A DNA stretch of 64,000 nt from Phycisphaerae bacterium (GCA_030429705.1 JAUIES010000004.1:124001-188000); one strand, 5' to 3'; numbered from the stretch's first letter, positions 1 to 9,153 are shown. Notes: generated by a model not told the origin, from the sequence alone. A program made the numbers and translations.

Positions 1-1838
1 GGCCCGTAATCCGGGTCGTCATGAATGATGTCAAGCGCAGCGCGAAGAACAGCGGCTGCACTCGCGCTATCGCCGCGGGCAAGGTGATTCGTCGCGAGAC
101 CTGAGAGCGTATTCGCGATGTTGATATCACCGGGGTTAAGTACCGCACGACGGATGCGCAGCGCCTCAGTCCAGAATGGCAGTGCCTCGTCGCGCCGCCC
201 CTGAATCTGGAGCGTGAACGCCAGATGATGCATGGTCCACGCGACATCCGCATGTTCTTTGCCAAACAATGCTTCTCGCATGGCGAGTGCTTGCCGGTAA
301 TAGGTCTCGGCCTCTGTAAATCGTCGCTGTTTGAATCGAAGTCGCCCGAGATTGTGAAGTGATGCAGCGAGGTCAGGGTGAGGTGCCGTCAGCGATTGCA
401 ACCGCAGTACATACGCTCGATTGAGTTGAAAATCTGCCTCTGCATAGTTCGAGGACGGAGCATCCAGATAAGCAATCCCCGCAGCCTCGCGTACCGCCGA
501 CTCAACATCAGAGCGATCGCCGACTTCGCTTTGGATGTTCTCGACCAACTGAGACAGAAACTGGTTCAGGTCGCGCACGGGGGTGGGGGTGGTTTCGCTG
601 TCGATGGCACGGAGCGCTCCACCGAGGCCGCGTACAGTACCATTGAGCGTCTTGTTCTCCCGCTGCAGATTGAACGACAGAATGCCGGTGGTGATAGAGA
701 AGCCGATGACGAGTACAAGAAACACGGCTCCGATACCAACCGGAACGCGATGCCGACGCAGCGTTTTCCGTGCGACATACCAGAAGTCGTGAGCGCGGGC
801 GGAGATCGCCCGACCCTGTAACCAATTTTCGAGGTCACGGTGCAACTCGCCTGCTGTCTGATACCGGTCCGTCACACGCTTTTCGAGTGCGGTCAAGGTG
901 ATCGTGTCGAGGTCAGTATCAATCGCGGCATTGTGTGACGAGGGGGCTGCAGGTGGTTCGGTGGCGATTCGTGCGATCACTTCCGCTAATGCGCCGGTGA
1001 CATCGATCGGGCGTTCGCCGGTGAGCGCTTGGTATAGCAGCACGCCGAGTGCATAGACATCGGATCGGACATCGACGAGGTCAGGATCTGATGCGATCTG
1101 TTCTGGCGAGGCGAATGAGAGTGTGCCCACAAACTCGCCGGTCTTCGTCGCGAGCGGCTCTGCCTGTGTGTCGTTTCCGAACGCACGCGCGATGCCGAAA
1201 TCAAGAATGTGTGGCTGTCCTGATGCACTGACGAGAATGTTACCAGGCTTGAGATCGCGGTGTATCACGCCGCGCTGGTGAGCATATCGAACGGCTTCGG
1301 TGATCGCGGTAAATACACGCACAATGCCTCGAAGGTCACCAGCATGGCGCAGGGGTTCGCAGTATTGATCGACCGGCACGCCGTCGACGAGTTCCATGAC
1401 GATGTAGTGCGACCCCATCGGCGTTCGACCACTTTCGTGGACGGTCACGATCGACGGGTGATTCAGTCGAGCGATGAGACGCACTTCGCGCTCGAATCGA
1501 TGCCGTTGACTGTCCGATGCAAACGCGCCCTGCAGGAGCGTCTTGATTGCGACCATGCGGTCCGCGGAGCGTTGCCTTGCTCGCTGTACGATGCCTTGTC
1601 CGCCGCGATGAATCTCTTCAAGAAGTTCATACCCGGTGATTGGATCAAACTCATGGTCTGGGGTGTGCGGATCGAGGCTGACAAACTCGCTCATCAACTC
1701 GTTGTCGCGGCGAATCTGCTCGAGTTCCGCTGAGAGCGTCGGGTCTGCAGCCACCCGTTCGAGGATCACCTTGTCAACGAGAACACCGGATGCGATCATC
1801 TCGAGATGAGCCGTCGTGATGGTCTCGTCACCAGGCAT
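1..1838 (-). CDS. Transmembrane Ser/Thr protein kinase with TPR-like C-terminal region (partial)
   Basis: A Hanks-type kinase phosphorylating Ser/Thr of target proteins. About 612 residues are visible and the gene runs off the left window edge, so the C terminus is missing. The glycine loop (GGQG, about residues 79-82), ATP-binding Lys (VAIK, K99), catalytic HRDLKPGN (193-200), DFG (213-215) and SPEQ (244-247) are all present, so it should be active. A hydrophobic segment at about 365-387 is one membrane span, followed from about residue 440 by helical repeats with TPR/Kinesin-light-chain character. The ATG overlaps the stop codon of the upstream sigma gene (TAATG), so the two are translationally coupled. 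The substrate is not visible; the partner sigma factor is the obvious candidate. Confidence 0.9.
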   Translation of the reverse strand, partial: MPGDETITTAHLEMIASGVLVDKVILERVAADPTLSAELEQIRRDNELMSEFVSLDPHTPDHEFDPITGYELLEEIHRGGQGIVQRARQRSADRMVAIKTLLQGAFASDSQRHRFEREVRLIARLNHPSIVTVHESGRTPMGSHYIVMELVDGVPVDQYCEPLRHAGDLRGIVRVFTAITEAVRYAHQRGVIHRDLKPGNILVSASGQPHILDFGIARAFGNDTQAEPLATKTGEFVGTLSFASPEQIASDPDLVDVRSDVYALGVLLYQALTGERPIDVTGALAEVIARIATEPPAAPSSHNAAIDTDLDTITLTALEKRVTDRYQTAGELHRDLENWLQGRAISARAHDFWYVARKTLRRHRVPVGIGAVFLVLVIGFSITTGILSFNLQRENKTLNGTVRGLGGALRAIDSETTPTPVRDLNQFLSQLVENIQSEVGDRSDVESAVREAAGIAYLDAPSSNYAEADFQLNRAYVLRLQSLTAPHPDLAASLHNLGRLRFKQRRFTEAETYYRQALAMREALFGKEHADVAWTMHHLAFTLQIQGRRDEALPFWTEALRIRRAVLNPGDINIANTLSGLATNHLARGDSASAAAVLRAALDIIHDDPDYG

Positions 1839-2437
1839 TACGATTCGCCGTCGTACTCAGCCTCGAGGCGCGTGATGATCTCGCGCAGTTTTTGTGAGAC
1901 TCGACTCTTTGCCCGATATACATCTTCAATGCTCATGCCGAGTTGTTCGGCAACGACACCGGGGGGGCACCCGCCATGCACGAGCAACTCAAATGCTTCG
2001 ATGGTTTTTTCGTTCGTCTTGGTTGCTGAACGAAGTTCTTCGAGTGCAGCACGAAGGATGACTTGCCGTCGTTCTGTTTGCCAAATCTGGGTGAGTGTGT
2101 GTTCGTCGCCCAGATTGACAAGTGCGGTCACGCCTTCTCGTTCGCCTCGCACCGATCGCTGTCGAAAGACGGCTGCTGCTCTCGTTCGCGCGATGGTCAG
2201 CATCCAAGATCGCAGTCTCCCGCGCTCTCGGTCATACTTGCCCGCTCGATACTCCTCAACAAATCGAACGAGCGTTTCTTGTGCGACTTCTGCTGCATCG
2301 GTCTCGTTGAGCCCAAGTCGCCGTCCGAACCCGACAAGAATCGGTCCGTATCGGCGAGCAAACGCCGACCAGACTTGGTCGTTTTGCGAATCCTTCAATC
2401 CTTCAAGCAGGACGGTTGATGTACGGGTCATATCCAT
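1838..2437 (-). CDS. ECF-like RNA polymerase sigma factor
   Basis: A 199-residue sigma-70 family protein of ECF size. Region 2 is seen in the DAAEVAQETLVRF stretch, which corresponds to the DAED-LVQE motif of ECF factors but with one acidic position changed to Ala. A sigma-4 helix-turn-helix follows near the C terminus (LVHGGCPPGVVAEQLGMS, then a VYRAKSRVSQKL helix). The start at 2437 was preferred over an upstream ATG at 2527 because GAGAT precedes it at a suitable distance and homology-like sequence begins there; 2431 is an alternative. The gene overlaps the following kinase by one base-sharing TAATG. No anti-sigma factor gene is adjacent, so control by the kinase is the likely arrangement (inference). 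Confidence 0.85.
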   Translation of the reverse strand: MDMTRTSTVLLEGLKDSQNDQVWSAFARRYGPILVGFGRRLGLNETDAAEVAQETLVRFVEEYRAGKYDRERGRLRSWMLTIARTRAAAVFRQRSVRGEREGVTALVNLGDEHTLTQIWQTERRQVILRAALEELRSATKTNEKTIEAFELLVHGGCPPGVVAEQLGMSIEDVYRAKSRVSQKLREIITRLEAEYDGES

Positions 2438-2596
2438 GGTGCATCTCGATACGATGGCTGTGCGCCATCTGCAACGAGTGTACCGGTAACACAGGTTTCG
2501 CACACGCCTGATTGAAATCGAGTTCACCTACCCGGGTTGAATCCTCATATGAACCTCGCCGATGACTATGAGAACCCAGTACTCGGAAGGACTTGA

Positions 2597-2986
2597 ATGA
2601 CCGCAAGCACCATTCTCATCGTTGACGATGAACGCCATATCACGAGCATCATGAAACGGAGGCTCGAAGCCGTTGGTTTTTCAGTCGTCGAAGCACGCGA
2701 TGGTGCAGAGGCTCTCGACCTCGTTCCCGAGATCCTGCCGGCTGCGGTTGTGACCGATCTTCAAATGCCACGGATCAGTGGACTCGAACTCGCAGTCGCA
2801 CTTCGGAAAATGGATTGTTCAAGCACAACACCGGTCATCATGTTGACCGGTCGCAGCCACTATGTCTCCGAATCAGTACTCAGTAAAACCAATATTCAGA
2901 AGATCATCGAAAAGCCGTTCAGTGCCCGTGAAGTAGTCGAAGCCGTTCAAGCACTCTTGACCGAAAGCCAACGGGAGGCGGCATGA
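2597..2986 (+). CDS. CheY-like single-domain response regulator
   Basis: A 129-residue receiver domain with no output domain. The acidic pocket (ILIVDDE, D10-D11), the phospho-acceptor D54 (VVTDLQMP), the switch Thr T84 (MLTG) and the conserved Lys K105 (IEKPF) are all in place. The last codons overlap the start of the HD-GYP gene (ATGA), so the two are cotranslated and the receiver probably controls that enzyme in trans. No histidine kinase is adjacent on this strand; the kinase gene at 14054-15532 is the only one in the window and a possible partner. Confidence 0.92.
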   Translation: MTASTILIVDDERHITSIMKRRLEAVGFSVVEARDGAEALDLVPEILPAAVVTDLQMPRISGLELAVALRKMDCSSTTPVIMLTGRSHYVSESVLSKTNIQKIIEKPFSAREVVEAVQALLTESQREAA

Positions 2987-4620
2987 GTCATCGAGTTCTT
3001 GATGCTGCATTTGATCGGTTTGCTGAGGCGGCCGCCGAAATTGGCCTGCCCGCGTGGCGGGTTGATGCGGTGAAGCGCGAATGCCGAGCCCCCGGCGAAG
3101 ATGCGCCCAGATCGTTGGTGTGCCATGCCGAGATCATGAACGCCATTGCAAGAGAAACCAGTGCACTCGAACACGAGCACCAGGACTTTTTCATTCTGGA
3201 CTGGCGTACAGGCGTGAAGCTGGTCTGCATTCGTGAGATCGAACGCAGGCAGAAGCACGGTTGGGTTGTGACGATGCTCCCCTCAGTCGGGTGTGGTGAA
3301 TCCATGGCGGAGATTGCAGCAGACCCGAGTTTCGAGAGCGAGAACTTTGAGCGTTGGATATCGCCAGCGTTTGTCAGTGGCGATGCGCAAGCAGAGCACA
3401 CAGCCACGCTCTTGCGTCGAATTCACGCGCTGGCTGTGGACGCGAGCGCAGATGAACTTGCCATTGGTGACTTTACGACGCAGCTGACACTTGCCTATGA
3501 GAGCGCAGTCATGATGTCGTCGGTCGCCGAATCGATGAGTCGCATTGACGACCCTGTCGCGTTCCTCGAAGAAGCCGTAGACGAACTGTTTGCGACCCTG
3601 CCTTTTGCATGGGCAGCGTTCGTTCGTTCGGACGACGAAGACTTGGTACGGATAGTTGCTCAAGAATCGATCGTGCGGTTTGAATCAAGTCGATTCGACG
3701 AATCGACCATCGTTGGTGCGGCTCGTCAATTCCAGGACGCTTTCAACGATGCCACTGTCCTACAGATTGAGCCTTGTCCGGTAGGTCTCGACCCTGATCT
3801 TGGTCCCGAGATTATCGTGCTGCCGTTGCTGATCGACGGTTCGTGCCGCGCCATGCTTTTGCTTGGTGCACGCGAAGGCGATGAATGGGCAGTGAGCAGT
3901 TACGACACCCTCCCGGTACGGGCGATCGGGGCGTCAATCACCGCGTTTCTTGAGATCATTCTGGCGTACCAGCGACAGCAGGACTCGTTTGTTGGGACAC
4001 TTGGCGGGCTGTCGAAAGCGCTCGATGCCAAGGACACCTATACCCGGGGTCATTCTGATCGCGTGGCATACCTCGGTGCTGAACTCGCCCGTGCATCCGG
4101 ACTCGATGAAGACCAGGTCCGCCTCGTTCATATCGCTGGCATTGTGCACGATATCGGCAAGATCGGAGTGCCCGAAGCCGTGCTGCAAGGCGATCAGAAA
4201 CTGACCGATGAGGAGTTTGCTCAGATCCGGAGTCATCCAACGATCGGCTATGAGATCCTGAAGAACATTCCCATGCTTAAGGAAGCGCTTCCCGGCGTGT
4301 TGCATCATCACGAGAAGTGGGATGGGTCTGGGTATCCGCACAAAATCACCGGTGAGCAGACCCCGATGATCGCGCGCATCCTGGCGCTCGTCGATGCCTT
4401 CGATGCCATGAGTTCAAACCGAAGTTATCAAACGGGTCAAAAGCGCGAAGAGGTGCTCGACGAAATCCGCCGATGCCGAGGCACGCACTTTGACCCGGAA
4501 CTGGTCGATCGGTTTCTCGAACTCGATTTCAGTGTGTACGACCAGATGATTGAGTCCGGGGTGCCGATCCGCTCGAGGATGAACGGCAAGGAACGGCGAT
4601 CGCGAGACCGGGCCGCCTGA
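2983..4620 (+). CDS. HD-GYP domain cyclic-di-GMP phosphodiesterase with GAF-like region
   Basis: A 545-residue cytoplasmic protein. The C-terminal third is an HD-GYP domain: SDRVAYLG helix, HDIGK at about 389-393, and HHEKWDGSGYP at about 441-451, with the complete GYP signature, so hydrolysis of cyclic di-GMP is expected. Residues about 185-330 look like a GAF-type sensory fold; residues 1-170 contain no motif I recognise. The start overlaps the receiver gene by 4 bases. As cyclic di-GMP controls motility and pili in many bacteria, a role in switching the flagellar or pseudopilus systems nearby is plausible but not shown. Confidence 0.9.
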   Translation: MSHRVLDAAFDRFAEAAAEIGLPAWRVDAVKRECRAPGEDAPRSLVCHAEIMNAIARETSALEHEHQDFFILDWRTGVKLVCIREIERRQKHGWVVTMLPSVGCGESMAEIAADPSFESENFERWISPAFVSGDAQAEHTATLLRRIHALAVDASADELAIGDFTTQLTLAYESAVMMSSVAESMSRIDDPVAFLEEAVDELFATLPFAWAAFVRSDDEDLVRIVAQESIVRFESSRFDESTIVGAARQFQDAFNDATVLQIEPCPVGLDPDLGPEIIVLPLLIDGSCRAMLLLGAREGDEWAVSSYDTLPVRAIGASITAFLEIILAYQRQQDSFVGTLGGLSKALDAKDTYTRGHSDRVAYLGAELARASGLDEDQVRLVHIAGIVHDIGKIGVPEAVLQGDQKLTDEEFAQIRSHPTIGYEILKNIPMLKEALPGVLHHHEKWDGSGYPHKITGEQTPMIARILALVDAFDAMSSNRSYQTGQKREEVLDEIRRCRGTHFDPELVDRFLELDFSVYDQMIESGVPIRSRMNGKERRSRDRAA

Positions 4621-4702
4621 AAAGTCAGATCGGCAGCGCTTCTGATTCAGTTGCGAGCAGGCAATACCAGCGGTCTTGTTTGTGTAATAGGATTTGGAAG
4701 CC

Positions 4703-5164
4703 CTATTCGAACTCAATGCGGTAACTGCCAGGAATCATGCGATATGCCGGCTGACCGGCTGCCGGGTTGATGGTCGGCTCGAAGATCATCGACCGGTACT
4801 GACGCAGGTCTCCGCGCTCGGCGAGTGCGATGACGCGGATGCGTTCCACAGCGTCATCGCCGATGGTGTCGTCGTCAGGGTCGTTGACTGCGATCGACAC
4901 CTGATAGTCGCCGAAGGCTGTTGGCTTGGCAAGTTCGAGCCGGGTCAGGCTCAAGATGGCGTTGGGTGAGTTGTTCAGTGTCGCCAGGGCGAGTTCAAGC
5001 CCGGACCGGACGGCTGCATCGGCTTCCATGATTCGGCCCGATGTACGCTGACGCTCAAGCAGGATCCGCGACGACATGGCCGCACCCACGCCGATCGTCA
5101 TCACCAGCGTCGTGATCCCCAGAACGAAAATGTAAATACTGCCGCGGCGTTGTGTGTGTCTCAT
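4703..5164 (-). CDS. GspK/PilX-like minor pseudopilin-type protein
   Basis: A 153-residue protein with a short basic N terminus (MRHTQRRGS) followed by one hydrophobic helix at about residues 8-30 and a polar remainder. It lacks the usual F-x-L-I-E prepilin signature but resembles the N terminus of PilX/GspK-type proteins. Being the last gene of the pseudopilin series supports this. The start at 5164 was chosen because it makes an ATGA overlap with the preceding gene; a longer ORF starts at 5188. It is much shorter than classic GspK (about 320 residues), so assignment to the family is tentative. Confidence 0.65.
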   Translation of the reverse strand: MRHTQRRGSIYIFVLGITTLVMTIGVGAAMSSRILLERQRTSGRIMEADAAVRSGLELALATLNNSPNAILSLTRLELAKPTAFGDYQVSIAVNDPDDDTIGDDAVERIRVIALAERGDLRQYRSMIFEPTINPAAGQPAYRMIPGSYRIEFE

Positions 5165-5673
5165 CGATTGCTCTCCCGGGCATCCCAATCAGGAGCGCGC
5201 AGCGCCGACAGTTCATAAATCACTCGGCTGTTGCGCAGCACCCGCACGCGCACGACTTTGACCTGCCCAGCGTGCTGAAAGAGGTCGGTCCGCGAGGCAT
5301 TGATGTACCGCGAGATGTGAACTGTTCGCGTAAGGCCGGCGGTGCCGGCGATCGCCGATGCGTCCCGATTGACTGGCGGCGAGGCACTCCACGCGTGATA
5401 GTCCCCGATATCGTCGAATGCCAATCGACTCGCAAATGCCGACTCGGCGAAAGTCGGTGCCAGATCGTCCTTGCCGTCGTCCGGATCAACAAACGGATGA
5501 GCGAGAATCTCGGTCATCATCGATTGGCAAAGTTCCTCAGCCAAGCGTCGATCGTTCGCAAGCGCTCTGGTTGCACTCGCAACGCCGGTCGTGTTGAGTG
5601 CGGCTGCCAACAGAAGCGAAACTACGGCGACCGAGATCACAGTTTCGATGAGTGTGAGACCTCGGCGAGTCAT
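5161..5673 (-). CDS. GspI/PilV-like prepilin-type N-terminal cleavage protein
   Basis: A 170-residue minor pseudopilin. The N terminus MTRRG-LTLIE has the prepilin peptidase site with Gly5 at -1 and Glu10 at +5, then a hydrophobic helix. The rest is soluble and carries no further motif I recognise. It overlaps both neighbours by ATGA, within the pseudopilin run gspG-gspH-gspJ-gspI-gspK order. It probably forms part of the tip complex of a pseudopilus or type IV pilus. The GspI label rests on position and size rather than on a distinctive motif. Confidence 0.75.
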   Translation of the reverse strand: MTRRGLTLIETVISVAVVSLLLAAALNTTGVASATRALANDRRLAEELCQSMMTEILAHPFVDPDDGKDDLAPTFAESAFASRLAFDDIGDYHAWSASPPVNRDASAIAGTAGLTRTVHISRYINASRTDLFQHAGQVKVVRVRVLRNSRVIYELSALRAPDWDARESNR

Positions 5674-6779
5674 GGACTTGTCCCCCCGACGCGCACATCG
5701 ATCGAGTCAATAAGTACATACGCACCGATCTTGGAGAATTCGATGGAGCCAAATGTGGCCGCCGAATTGCTGTTGTAGGTGCTCGCGTTGATCAACTTGT
5801 CGTTCACGAAAAGCGTGACTGTATCTGATTTCGGCTCGACGGCCAATGTGACATCGACCGGCCCTAATGGTTCTATGGTCTTCGCAATCTCCGTCCAGCC
5901 ACGAGATCGGTGTTTCAATGAAATGGTTTGATCGGAATCGGAAGACCAAACGGACAAGTAGAGCATTGCTCCTTTAGCCGCGTCGACATCGCAGACGATT
6001 TCAATGACGCTCGTCAGGTCGTAGGCATCAAGGTTGACACGCTTGGCCACTGTGAACGGGGTGTCAAGCATTCCCAAATTGTTTACGGTAAGATTCTTGT
6101 CGGCTCGCCACCAACCCTGTTCGAGCGTTGTCTCGTCGAATGGCGTCGTCGTCGACCATTCACTTTGTCCGGAGCGATCGCGATCGATCAAAGTGGGATC
6201 GGCATCGAAGTCGGTCCGCGCCCACACGGTCAGATTGTGGGGCCGATTGGCAAGAGAGATCGACCGCCCAATCGGACGCGTCGAACCGGACGGCATCACT
6301 TTGAGATTAATCGCGTCCACGCGCTCTCGCATGATGTCAGGTGATACACCCACTGTGTAAATAGACGAATCGGTTGTGACTGAAAAGTCATCGAGCGCTC
6401 CGGTTACTGCTTCGTCTGGTCCGTTGTTATAATTACGTATGAGAGGTGACCCAGTGATTCCATCCCAAGCGTACTCCACGAGTTCGGGTTGGAAATCGCC
6501 GTCACGATCAGGAATCGTCAAAGAGAGCGCGGCACCACCGGCTGCCTTGACAAACAACGCTTCGGACATCTCAATCGATAGCCAGTCGATATCTGTACCC
6601 ACAGCGTCTGCGAGTTCAGATTCAGCGGTCGGCATGGAGGCCGAGGCGATCATCACCGCCGATCCGAGGGCAGCCACAATGATGCTGGAGATCGCAAGTG
6701 CCGTGATGAGCTCGATCAATGAGAACGCTCGACGACTTCGCGATAGAGTTGGCGTGATGTTTAACCGGCGTAATTGCAT
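5670..6779 (-). CDS. GspJ/PilW-like prepilin-type protein with C-terminal beta-rich extension
   Basis: A 369-residue pseudopilin. The leader ends at Ala18 and the mature N terminus FSLIE (F19-E23) starts a hydrophobic helix. Residues about 60-170 have the pattern of a GspJ-like domain (DIDWLSIEMSEALF, FSVTTDSSIYTV). The last 170 residues form an extra beta-rich region (LYLSVWSSD, VTLFVNDKLIN, IDSIDVRVGG) that resembles a laminin-G/concanavalin jelly-roll and might bind carbohydrate or a surface. This makes it nearly twice the normal GspJ length. It overlaps the following gene by 4 bases and is preceded by a 19-base gap. Confidence 0.75.
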   Translation of the reverse strand: MQLRRLNITPTLSRSRRAFSLIELITALAISSIIVAALGSAVMIASASMPTAESELADAVGTDIDWLSIEMSEALFVKAAGGAALSLTIPDRDGDFQPELVEYAWDGITGSPLIRNYNNGPDEAVTGALDDFSVTTDSSIYTVGVSPDIMRERVDAINLKVMPSGSTRPIGRSISLANRPHNLTVWARTDFDADPTLIDRDRSGQSEWSTTTPFDETTLEQGWWRADKNLTVNNLGMLDTPFTVAKRVNLDAYDLTSVIEIVCDVDAAKGAMLYLSVWSSDSDQTISLKHRSRGWTEIAKTIEPLGPVDVTLAVEPKSDTVTLFVNDKLINASTYNSNSAATFGSIEFSKIGAYVLIDSIDVRVGGTSP

Positions 6780-6798
6780 TATTCCTCGTTATGCCAAC

Positions 6799-7428
6799 TC
6801 ACGGGAAGTCGAGAATGGGAAGATCCGAGATCGTTGTGAGCAGTGATTCAGTCGATGTTGAATCATCCAGCAATCCAAGGCTGAGATCACTGACGACCGC
6901 CGAAAGGTCTGACTCATACTGTGTGGTGCGAACAAGATTAAGTATTCGGCCACTGTAGTCATTGGTTGGCGCTGCTCCGAATGAAATAGTGCGTTCTACG
7001 CCACCGACCTTGACGATCAGGTAGCCATCTACATTCGGCATCCCATATCCATCAAACACGATGTTGTTGTTGCCTGCAAAAAACATGTTGGTGATGTCTG
7101 CCCGGTAAGGCGACTCAGAGAGATAGGTGCGTTCGACGATAACGCCATCTATCCGAATGCGAATTTGATCGGTCGATTTGAGAATGAACAGTTCAACCTG
7201 TTTCGATCGTGCGCGAGCCATCCCGCGCGCCTTCTCATACATGGTCTCGATGTGATCGACCACCTGGTCAGCGCGGGCGTGGTCGTTCGACGAGTTCAAC
7301 CGCGGGATCGCAACTCCTGCCAGCGTGCCGATGACGACAACGACCAGCACAAGTTCGAGCAACGAAAAACCACGACCCGCAAAGCGGATCGTGGCTGTGT
7401 GATTCAATGGTCGAACCATCTTCGACAT
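6799..7428 (-). CDS. GspH-like prepilin-type protein
   Basis: A 209-residue minor pseudopilin with prepilin cleavage site G20-F21 and Glu25 at +5 (GFSLLEL), followed by a strongly hydrophobic helix. The soluble part includes beta segments such as VELFILKSTDQIRIRIDG, consistent with the GspH fold. I chose the ATG at 7428, which has AGGAC about 8 bases upstream; the ORF extends upstream to 7500 but would then overlap the pseudopilin gene before it and lack a ribosome site. It lies 13 bases after gspG. Confidence 0.78.
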   Translation of the reverse strand: MSKMVRPLNHTATIRFAGRGFSLLELVLVVVVIGTLAGVAIPRLNSSNDHARADQVVDHIETMYEKARGMARARSKQVELFILKSTDQIRIRIDGVIVERTYLSESPYRADITNMFFAGNNNIVFDGYGMPNVDGYLIVKVGGVERTISFGAAPTNDYSGRILNLVRTTQYESDLSAVVSDLSLGLLDDSTSTESLLTTISDLPILDFP

Positions 7429-7441
7429 GGACGATGTCCTA

Positions 7442-7918
7442 TCAATAACTGTTGTATGCAGTCCCTGAAGCGTCGGTCTCGGTGCCGGCCAGGTTGACAA
7501 CGATCACGCCGGTCGTTTCGTTATACAACCAACCTTCGGCACCACCACCGGCTGCAGCGACAGCACTCGAACCTTTGTTCGAGCCCACCTTCAACTTCGG
7601 GACCGCACGAAGGTACGGGCCATAGATAAATGCACCAGTCTTGGTAGCGTTGGTGTTACCATCAATATCGGTGTAGGTTGTCAGTTCCGCAGCGAATGCG
7701 GCCTGCGTGGGGAAGGTCCCTTGGTGCTCGGTCTCATAGAGCGCAATGGCGTTGCGAAGAACCGCAAGGTCAGCGATGAGGGCCGAGTCGGCAGCACCTG
7801 CAGCACCGCGGCTCATACGAGGAATAGCAATCGCGCCGATGATCCCGAGGATCACCACCACAACAACGAGTTCGATGAGGCTGAATGCCCGGTTTGAGCG
7901 ATGCGTCATAGCCGACAT
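7442..7918 (-). CDS. Major pseudopilin GspG-like (type II secretion)
   Basis: A 158-residue protein with prepilin leader MSAMTHRSNRA and mature start FSLIE (F12-E16), a long hydrophobic helix ending in AIAIPRMSR, then a soluble domain with a conserved-looking helix (LAVLRNAIALYETEHQGTFP) and a C-terminal G-W-x-YN segment, as in major pseudopilins. It probably polymerises into the pseudopilus. The start at 7918 has a good GGAG site 7 bases upstream; the longer ORF to 8032 adds a tail without this. A 110-base gap precedes it, unlike the overlaps elsewhere in the operon, leaving room for a secondary promoter or processing site. Confidence 0.88.
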   Translation of the reverse strand: MSAMTHRSNRAFSLIELVVVVVILGIIGAIAIPRMSRGAAGAADSALIADLAVLRNAIALYETEHQGTFPTQAAFAAELTTYTDIDGNTNATKTGAFIYGPYLRAVPKLKVGSNKGSSAVAAAGGGAEGWLYNETTGVIVVNLAGTETDASGTAYNSY

Positions 7919-8028
7919 GTGTTTCTCCGAAAGACGAGGTTCTGATTCGTTTGACTGACTCCAGAACCATCCATCGGCCCTTGCCAGAGGCAAGTTGAGT
8001 TCTTCGACGCGCAAGAAACCAAAGTTGT

Positions 8029-8547
8029 TCATTTTCGGAGGGGCAGCGTATGCACTTCGCTGTCGATCATGATCCTGGCGGCTTGGTCTGTCAGTTCGAT
8101 CAGGGTGTAACCATTGCGGGACGCACCCACGCTCAGCGGTTGCCCGTCCAAGACGCCATAGCCGCGACCATTCGCGGAGACAATCGCAGTCAGCGCCGGC
8201 AGCGCGGTGGGGGTGACGACCTTGGTTGTAAGTCCAGTTGCCTCGTCCGCGTCCGCCAGCGATGCAGTCGCCTTTGCCCAGGGCGATGCAAAGGGATCAG
8301 GAACCGGCTCGGTGCTTGTCACCGCGACATTGACGCCAGAGTTTGATGTGCAGACGCCGAGCAGTTTCTCGGCCAGTCCGCTCAGCGCTTTCATGTCAAC
8401 GATTGTTGCCTCGGCTCCATCTCCCGATAACACCGCTGCCGAAGCCCCCGCAGGTCCTGGCAAGAGGACCAACCGATCAGCGACAAGCGCGCCAATCGCC
8501 AGGACTCCGATGCCGACTGCAGTTCGTTGCCGTTTGGTAAACCCCAT
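8029..8547 (-). CDS. GspB/PilP-like inner-membrane anchored periplasmic protein
   Basis: A 172-residue protein with an N-terminal membrane segment (about residues 9-30), an Ala/Ser/Pro-rich linker and a C-terminal beta domain whose pattern (VSANGRGYGVLDGQPLSVG ... LIELTD ... IMIDSEVHTLPL) is like the small periplasmic domain of GspB, GspC or PilP, which links the inner membrane complex to the secretin. Position directly after pilM-pilN-pilO fits the pilP slot. Sequence alone does not separate the GspB, GspC and PilP options. There is a 54-base gap after pilO. Confidence 0.55.
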   Translation of the reverse strand: MGFTKRQRTAVGIGVLAIGALVADRLVLLPGPAGASAAVLSGDGAEATIVDMKALSGLAEKLLGVCTSNSGVNVAVTSTEPVPDPFASPWAKATASLADADEATGLTTKVVTPTALPALTAIVSANGRGYGVLDGQPLSVGASRNGYTLIELTDQAARIMIDSEVHTLPLRK

Positions 8548-8601
8548 GAAGATGATGTGCCAAACAGCAGTTGATCATGCAACCTGTTCGAGTGGATTGT
8601 T

Positions 8602-9153
8602 TCAATCGTCGCTCGATCCGGCCCGCACAAACCAAACCAGATCCAGGTTCATCACGATCGTGCTGTTTGCATTCGCACGCTGGAACGAGACGCTCCGACA
8701 GGCGATCGTCCGATCAGCCTGTCGCAGTTCGGAGAGAATCTGCAAACACGCCGCAAAGTCACCGGAACACTTGAACGCGATCGGCTGACGATCAAACGCA
8801 GCCGCCTTCTCAAGCGGTCGCGGCGTCAGCGTCTCAATAACAACGCCTGCTGACTCAGCGATCGTGCCAAGGCTGATTAATCGGTTGGTGATTGCAGTCG
8901 CGTCATCGAGCGAGACGCCCTCAGCGCGCAATTGACCCTCGATGCGTTGCAATGAAGTCGATGCGTGACCAATCTCTTCGGATTCCTGCTCGAGTTGGAC
9001 CTTGATCGCATTGGTCTCATTGAGCAGATGCTCAGATCGTTCCGTGCCTTCCATCCAGGTGCGGACACCGAAGAAATATGCAGCCGATAACATCGTTGCG
9101 CATGCGAGGAACCCGAGAACATCAACAGCCGTGCGATTGGAGTTTGAACTCAT
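8602..9153 (-). CDS. PilO/GspM-like inner membrane assembly protein
   Basis: A 183-residue bitopic protein: one membrane helix at about 12-32, a coiled-coil stretch at about 40-75 (rich in Glu, Gln, Leu), and a small ferredoxin-like domain in the C-terminal half (VVIETLTPRP ... AFKCSGDFAACLQILSEL). This is the architecture of PilO/GspM, which dimerises with PilN to form the platform for the motor. Overlaps pilN by ATGA. Two Cys in the periplasmic domain could form a disulfide. Confidence 0.75.
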   Translation of the reverse strand: MSSNSNRTAVDVLGFLACATMLSAAYFFGVRTWMEGTERSEHLLNETNAIKVQLEQESEEIGHASTSLQRIEGQLRAEGVSLDDATAITNRLISLGTIAESAGVVIETLTPRPLEKAAAFDRQPIAFKCSGDFAACLQILSELRQADRTIACRSVSFQRANANSTIVMNLDLVWFVRAGSSDD

